Position numbers and translations under genes: made by a program. From positions 1,805,013-1,869,012 of the forward strand of contig NZ_CP015101.1 of the NCBI RefSeq assembly GCF_002214465.1: DNA of 64,000 nucleotides, given 5' to 3'. The stretch is from Thermococcus barossii. GTDB taxonomy: Archaea > Methanobacteriota_B > Thermococci > Thermococcales > Thermococcaceae. The notes beneath the pieces were generated by a model that did no database searches, had not been told where the DNA came from, and saw only the letters and a list, made by a program, of their open reading frames with translations. Shown one piece after another: positions 60,954-64,000 of this stretch (its first letter is position 1; every line of letters begins with the position of its first letter).

Positions 60954-62039
60954 ATGGTCTGGGAGACGCCTTACTTTTCGTACGCCGTTCGCGAGCTGCC
61001 AAAGGGCTGCCAACTCTGCGTCAGGGGTGAGAAGCTCGTCCTCTTCACCACTGGAAAATGCCCGCGTGACTGCTTCTACTGCCCCCTGAGCGAGCACAGG
61101 AGGGGAGACGTCGTCTACGCCAACGAGAGGCCGGTGAGAAGCCTTGATGATGTAATCGAAGAGGCCCTGTTGATGGATGCTAAGGGAGCAGGAGTTACGG
61201 GCGGCGACCCCCTCGCGAGGCTTGAGAGAACGGCCGAGTACATCCACGTTCTCAAGGAGGCCTTTGGCGAGAGTTTTCACGTTCACCTCTACACCACCGG
61301 TGCTTTAGCCACAAAGAAGAACCTTGAGGAACTCTATGACGCCGGATTGGACGAGATACGATTTCACCCCGATCTCTTCAACCCGAACTCAAGGCTCTTC
61401 AAGATTGAAATCGAGAACATAAGGAACGCCTTCGACTTCGACTGGGACGTCGGAGGCGAGATTCCTTCAGTCCCCGGCCAGTTCGAGAGGATGAAGTGGT
61501 ACGCTGAATTCCTCGACGGCCTCGGCGCGAAGTTCCTCAACGTGAACGAGCTGGAGTTCAGCGAGACGAACCTGCGGGCTATCCTAGACAGAGGGTACAG
61601 GCCAATAAGTGATGAAAGCGCAGCCATCAAAGGCTCCCTTGAGCTGGGCCTTAAGTTGCTCGAATGGGGCGAGGAGAACACCTCCCTGAGCTACCACCTC
61701 TGCACCGCGAGGCTCAAAGATGCCGTCCAGCTCAGGAACAGGCTGAGGAGGATGGCGAGGAACGTCGCCAAACCCTACATGGAGATAACCGAGGAGGGCA
61801 CGCTCCGCTTCGGCATAGCGGAATACGACGACCTCGACGAACTCTACATGCTCCTCGTGGAGGAGGCCGAGGTTCCGCCTGAGTGGCTGTACGTCAACAG
61901 GGAGAGGGGAAGGATAGAGATGCCCGAGGAGGTCGCGGTGGAGCTGGCCGAGGCCATTGAGGGCGACGTGCGGTTCTTCATCGTGGAAGAGTACCCGACC
62001 TTCGACAGGCTTGAGGTGGAGAGGGTTCCGCTGCCATGA
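60954..62039 (+). CDS. Radical SAM protein
   Basis: A 361-residue protein with the radical SAM motif [11 protein letters not shown] (C36, C40, C43). A second Cys pair C19 and C22 ([10 protein letters not shown]) precedes it. [17 protein letters not shown] is the SAM-binding loop. The barrel continues through [20 protein letters not shown] and [10 protein letters not shown]. The last hundred residues form a separate domain of unknown role with no cysteines. It resembles pyruvate-formate-lyase-activating relatives in archaea, but no substrate can be named. The gene is alone on its strand and ends convergently with ileS. Confidence 0.82.
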   Translation: MVWETPYFSYAVRELPKGCQLCVRGEKLVLFTTGKCPRDCFYCPLSEHRRGDVVYANERPVRSLDDVIEEALLMDAKGAGVTGGDPLARLERTAEYIHVLKEAFGESFHVHLYTTGALATKKNLEELYDAGLDEIRFHPDLFNPNSRLFKIEIENIRNAFDFDWDVGGEIPSVPGQFERMKWYAEFLDGLGAKFLNVNELEFSETNLRAILDRGYRPISDESAAIKGSLELGLKLLEWGEENTSLSYHLCTARLKDAVQLRNRLRRMARNVAKPYMEITEEGTLRFGIAEYDDLDELYMLLVEEAEVPPEWLYVNRERGRIEMPEEVAVELAEAIEGDVRFFIVEEYPTFDRLEVERVPLP

Positions 62040-62174
62040 GCCTGTTTTTGCCCTTTTACTATCCTAAGTTGTTGGTTAGGGGGGCGTAAGTAACTTACGG
62101 GGGCATAAGTTCATGCACCAAGCGGGATTTTGGGCATCATGAGGTAATATGGGGAGTAGAAAAATTAGAGGGCC
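62040..62174. other. Intergenic region between convergent genes with inverted and direct repeats
   Basis: This 135-base gap contains CCTAA/TTAGG (62064-62068 and 62075-62079) as a small hairpin, then the near-perfect palindrome CGTAAGTAACTTACG at 62085-62099. GGGGGCRTAAGT is also repeated at 62080-62091 and 62099-62110. T runs occur at 62045-62049. It may act as a two-way terminator. Confidence 0.4.
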
Positions 62175-64000
62175 TCAGCCCTCGACCTTCTCAATCCCTA
62201 TCTTCGCCTGAACCTCAGGCCACTCAACGACGTAGCCCTTGGCTTCCCCGAAGCGAACTTCCACAGCTCTGGTCTCCTTCATCACGTAGTCGAGGTTCTC
62301 GCTGAGGAGCTCGCGGTTCTCGTCGGTGGTCTCTATGGTAACCACTATCCTGTCGTTCACGTCGAGGTCAAGCCTCTTGCGCATCTCCTGTATCCTCCTG
62401 ACGAACTCCCTCGCGAGGCCCTCGGCGAGGAGCTCCCTCGTGAGGGTTCTGTCCACGAAGACCCTTCCGCCCTCGAACTCTTCGCTGACGAGGAAGTCCG
62501 GCAGTTTTTCCTCCACGCTCAGGTGCTCTCTGGTGAGGTGGAAGGTTTTACCCTCTATCTCAACGTCCATCTCGCCCTTCTCGTAGAGCTCCCTCCCGTG
62601 CTCGTTTATCCACGCTATCACGAGCCTTGCATCGCCCTTGAACTCCGGACCGACCTTAGCGAAGTTGGGCTTGATGACGAGCTCCCTCTCCACCTTGCCA
62701 ACGACGACCTCCTTGGCGTTGAGCTGGTCGCTGAGTATTCTGTTGAGCCTCTCGACGGCCTTTGCCACGGTCTCGTCCTCGGTCTCTACGACTATCCTCC
62801 TGACGGGGTAGCGGAGCTTTATCTTGGCCCTCTGCCTGGCGCTTGAGCCGGCCTCGACGATTCTCCTGACGTACTCCATTTCGCGCTCAAGCTCCTCGTC
62901 CCTGACCTTTTCGTCGGCCTTAGGCCAGTCGAGCATGTGGACGCTCTCGACTCCAAGGAACGGCCTCAGCATGTTCTGGTATATCTCCTCCGCTATGTAG
63001 GGCGTGAAGGGCGCCATGAGCCTCAGCAGGACGTCGAAGACCTTCCAGACGGTGTAGTAGGCAGCTAACTTGTCGGGGTCGTCGCCCTCGACCCACATGC
63101 GCTTCCTTATGAGCCTCACATACCACCTGCTCAAATCCTCGACCACGAAGTTGTAGATGGCCCTCGTTGCCTTGGTGAGCCTGAAGGTCTCTATTCCCTC
63201 GGTGACCTCGTTGACGAGCCCGTTAACCCTGCTGAGTATCCACCTATCCTCCTCGCGGAACGGAAGCTCCTCCGGCTTGAGTTTGGTAGGATCAAAGTTG
63301 TCGAGGCTCATGTAGGTCGCGCTGAGAACGTAGACGTTCCAGAGTATGTTGAGCATCCTCTTGACCTGCTCAAGGCCCTTCCAGCTGAAGCGCAGGTTCT
63401 CCCAGGGGTTCGTCGCCCAGAGCATGTAGAACCTGAAGGGGTCTCTGCCCTCTCTCTGAACCACTTCCTCGGGCCTTATGATGTTGCCGAGGCTCTTGCT
63501 CATCTTGTCGCCCTTCTCGTCGAGGACGTAGCCGTGCATCGCCACGTGCCTGTAGGGGACGGTGTCGAAGGCTATAACTGAAGCCGCCTGCTGGGAGTAG
63601 AACCACTTGGTGACCTGGTCCTCACCCTCGACGATGAAATCAGCGGGCCAGAGCTTCTCGAAGAGCTCCCTGTTGCGCGGGTAGTCCAGCGAAGCCCAGC
63701 TCGCTATTCCGCTGTCGAACCACACATCTACAACGTCCTTGACGCGACGCATCTCCTTGCCGTTGACCTTTATGATGAAGGCATCCACGTAGGGCCTGTG
63801 CAGGTCCTCCGGGCCAAGCTTCTCCTCTATGACCCTGAGCTTCTCCTCGTAGCTCTCCGGGAGCTCTATCCTCTCGCCGTTCACCTCTATCGCGACGCTC
63901 AGCTCAACGAGCTCCCTGAACGAGCCGACGACGTGTATCTCTCCATCCTCGCTCTGCCATATCGGGAGCGGTATTCCCCAGTAGCGCTGCCTGCTTATGA
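62175..64000 (-). CDS. ileS: Isoleucyl-tRNA synthetase, C-terminal part
   Basis: The frame is open to the window edge, giving about 607 C-terminal residues. They include SRQRYWGIPLPIW at the edge, DVVDVWFDSGIASWASL, the KMSKS loop DKMSKSLGN, and the anticodon-binding helical domain. The C-terminal extension holds repeated beta units. It charges tRNA-Ile with isoleucine. The N-terminal HIGH motif and editing domain would lie beyond the window. No interruption such as an intein is seen in this part. KMSKS is typical of class I synthetases, and the sequence around it identifies the Ile enzyme. Confidence 0.95.
   Translation of the reverse strand, partial: ISRQRYWGIPLPIWQSEDGEIHVVGSFRELVELSVAIEVNGERIELPESYEEKLRVIEEKLGPEDLHRPYVDAFIIKVNGKEMRRVKDVVDVWFDSGIASWASLDYPRNRELFEKLWPADFIVEGEDQVTKWFYSQQAASVIAFDTVPYRHVAMHGYVLDEKGDKMSKSLGNIIRPEEVVQREGRDPFRFYMLWATNPWENLRFSWKGLEQVKRMLNILWNVYVLSATYMSLDNFDPTKLKPEELPFREEDRWILSRVNGLVNEVTEGIETFRLTKATRAIYNFVVEDLSRWYVRLIRKRMWVEGDDPDKLAAYYTVWKVFDVLLRLMAPFTPYIAEEIYQNMLRPFLGVESVHMLDWPKADEKVRDEELEREMEYVRRIVEAGSSARQRAKIKLRYPVRRIVVETEDETVAKAVERLNRILSDQLNAKEVVVGKVERELVIKPNFAKVGPEFKGDARLVIAWINEHGRELYEKGEMDVEIEGKTFHLTREHLSVEEKLPDFLVSEEFEGGRVFVDRTLTRELLAEGLAREFVRRIQEMRKRLDLDVNDRIVVTIETTDENRELLSENLDYVMKETRAVEVRFGEAKGYVVEWPEVQAKIGIEKVEG

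Noticed and set aside
60888-61286. An upstream ATG that would extend Pop5 to 255 residues
   Set aside because: The added part is antisense to the radical SAM gene, and the Pop5 family begins at the later Met.

Overview
The window looks like a chromosomal segment of a hyperthermophilic archaeon of the Thermococcales, most likely a Thermococcus. The reasons are a complete archaeal A-type ATP synthase operon, archaeal TATA promoters with GGTGA-type ribosome binding sites, an archaeal RNase P RNA gene and the RNase P protein Pop5, the two-subunit archaeal primase, and a maltodextrin cluster (MalE-MalF-MalG, GH57 amylopullulanase, MalK, GH13 enzyme, TrmB-type regulator, glycogen synthase) arranged as in Thermococcus. 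No tRNA, rRNA, CRISPR array, insertion sequence or integrase was recognised. The gene assignments come from reading motifs and family features by eye; no database search was run.

Layout. 1-6774: A-type ATP synthase operon (end of I, then K, E, C, F, A, B, D). 6823-8046: alanyl-tRNA editing protein. 8186-12695: two dipeptide/oligopeptide-type ABC permease pairs facing each other tail to tail, with no ATPase or binding protein beside them. 12835-17280 (minus strand): PP-loop ATPase, membrane protein, radical SAM protein, PyrK and PyrC. 17639-24793: a full peptide-type ABC importer (binding protein, two permeases, two ATPases). 24825-30843: small membrane proteins, NAD synthetase, a drug/metabolite-type transporter, glutamine synthetase, a UPF0216 protein and a large cell-surface protein. 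30883-31206: RNase P RNA. 31191-34286 (minus): transporter, primase small and large subunits. 34564-39232: KaiC-like ATPase, an exported protein plus a TctA-like membrane protein, a small hypothetical protein and an rRNA methyltransferase of the PUA type.

39233-40846 is the least ordinary part. It holds a structured, possibly C/D-box-like RNA, then an A+T-rich gene for an exported protein whose last ~70 residues are hydrophobic, Gly-rich and contain six cysteines, then a gene for a small three-helix membrane protein. By organisation this resembles the halocin C8 class of archaeal peptide antibiotics, with the small membrane protein as a possible immunity factor. This is inference, and it is the strongest candidate for an undescribed system here.

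40824-47195 carries a METTL16/RlmF-like methyltransferase, a serpin lipoprotein, an M20 peptidase, a metallo-beta-lactamase-fold protein, a phosphohexomutase and a UPF0146 protein. 47229-60522 is the starch/maltodextrin region. Extracellular polymer is cut by the anchored amylopullulanase, oligosaccharides are imported by MalEFGK, and the intracellular GH13 enzyme and glycogen synthase handle them inside. A TrmB-family regulator is encoded divergently, and a near-consensus binding site for such a regulator lies at the malE promoter. 60519-64000 holds Pop5, a radical SAM protein and the 3' part of isoleucyl-tRNA synthetase, which runs off the window.
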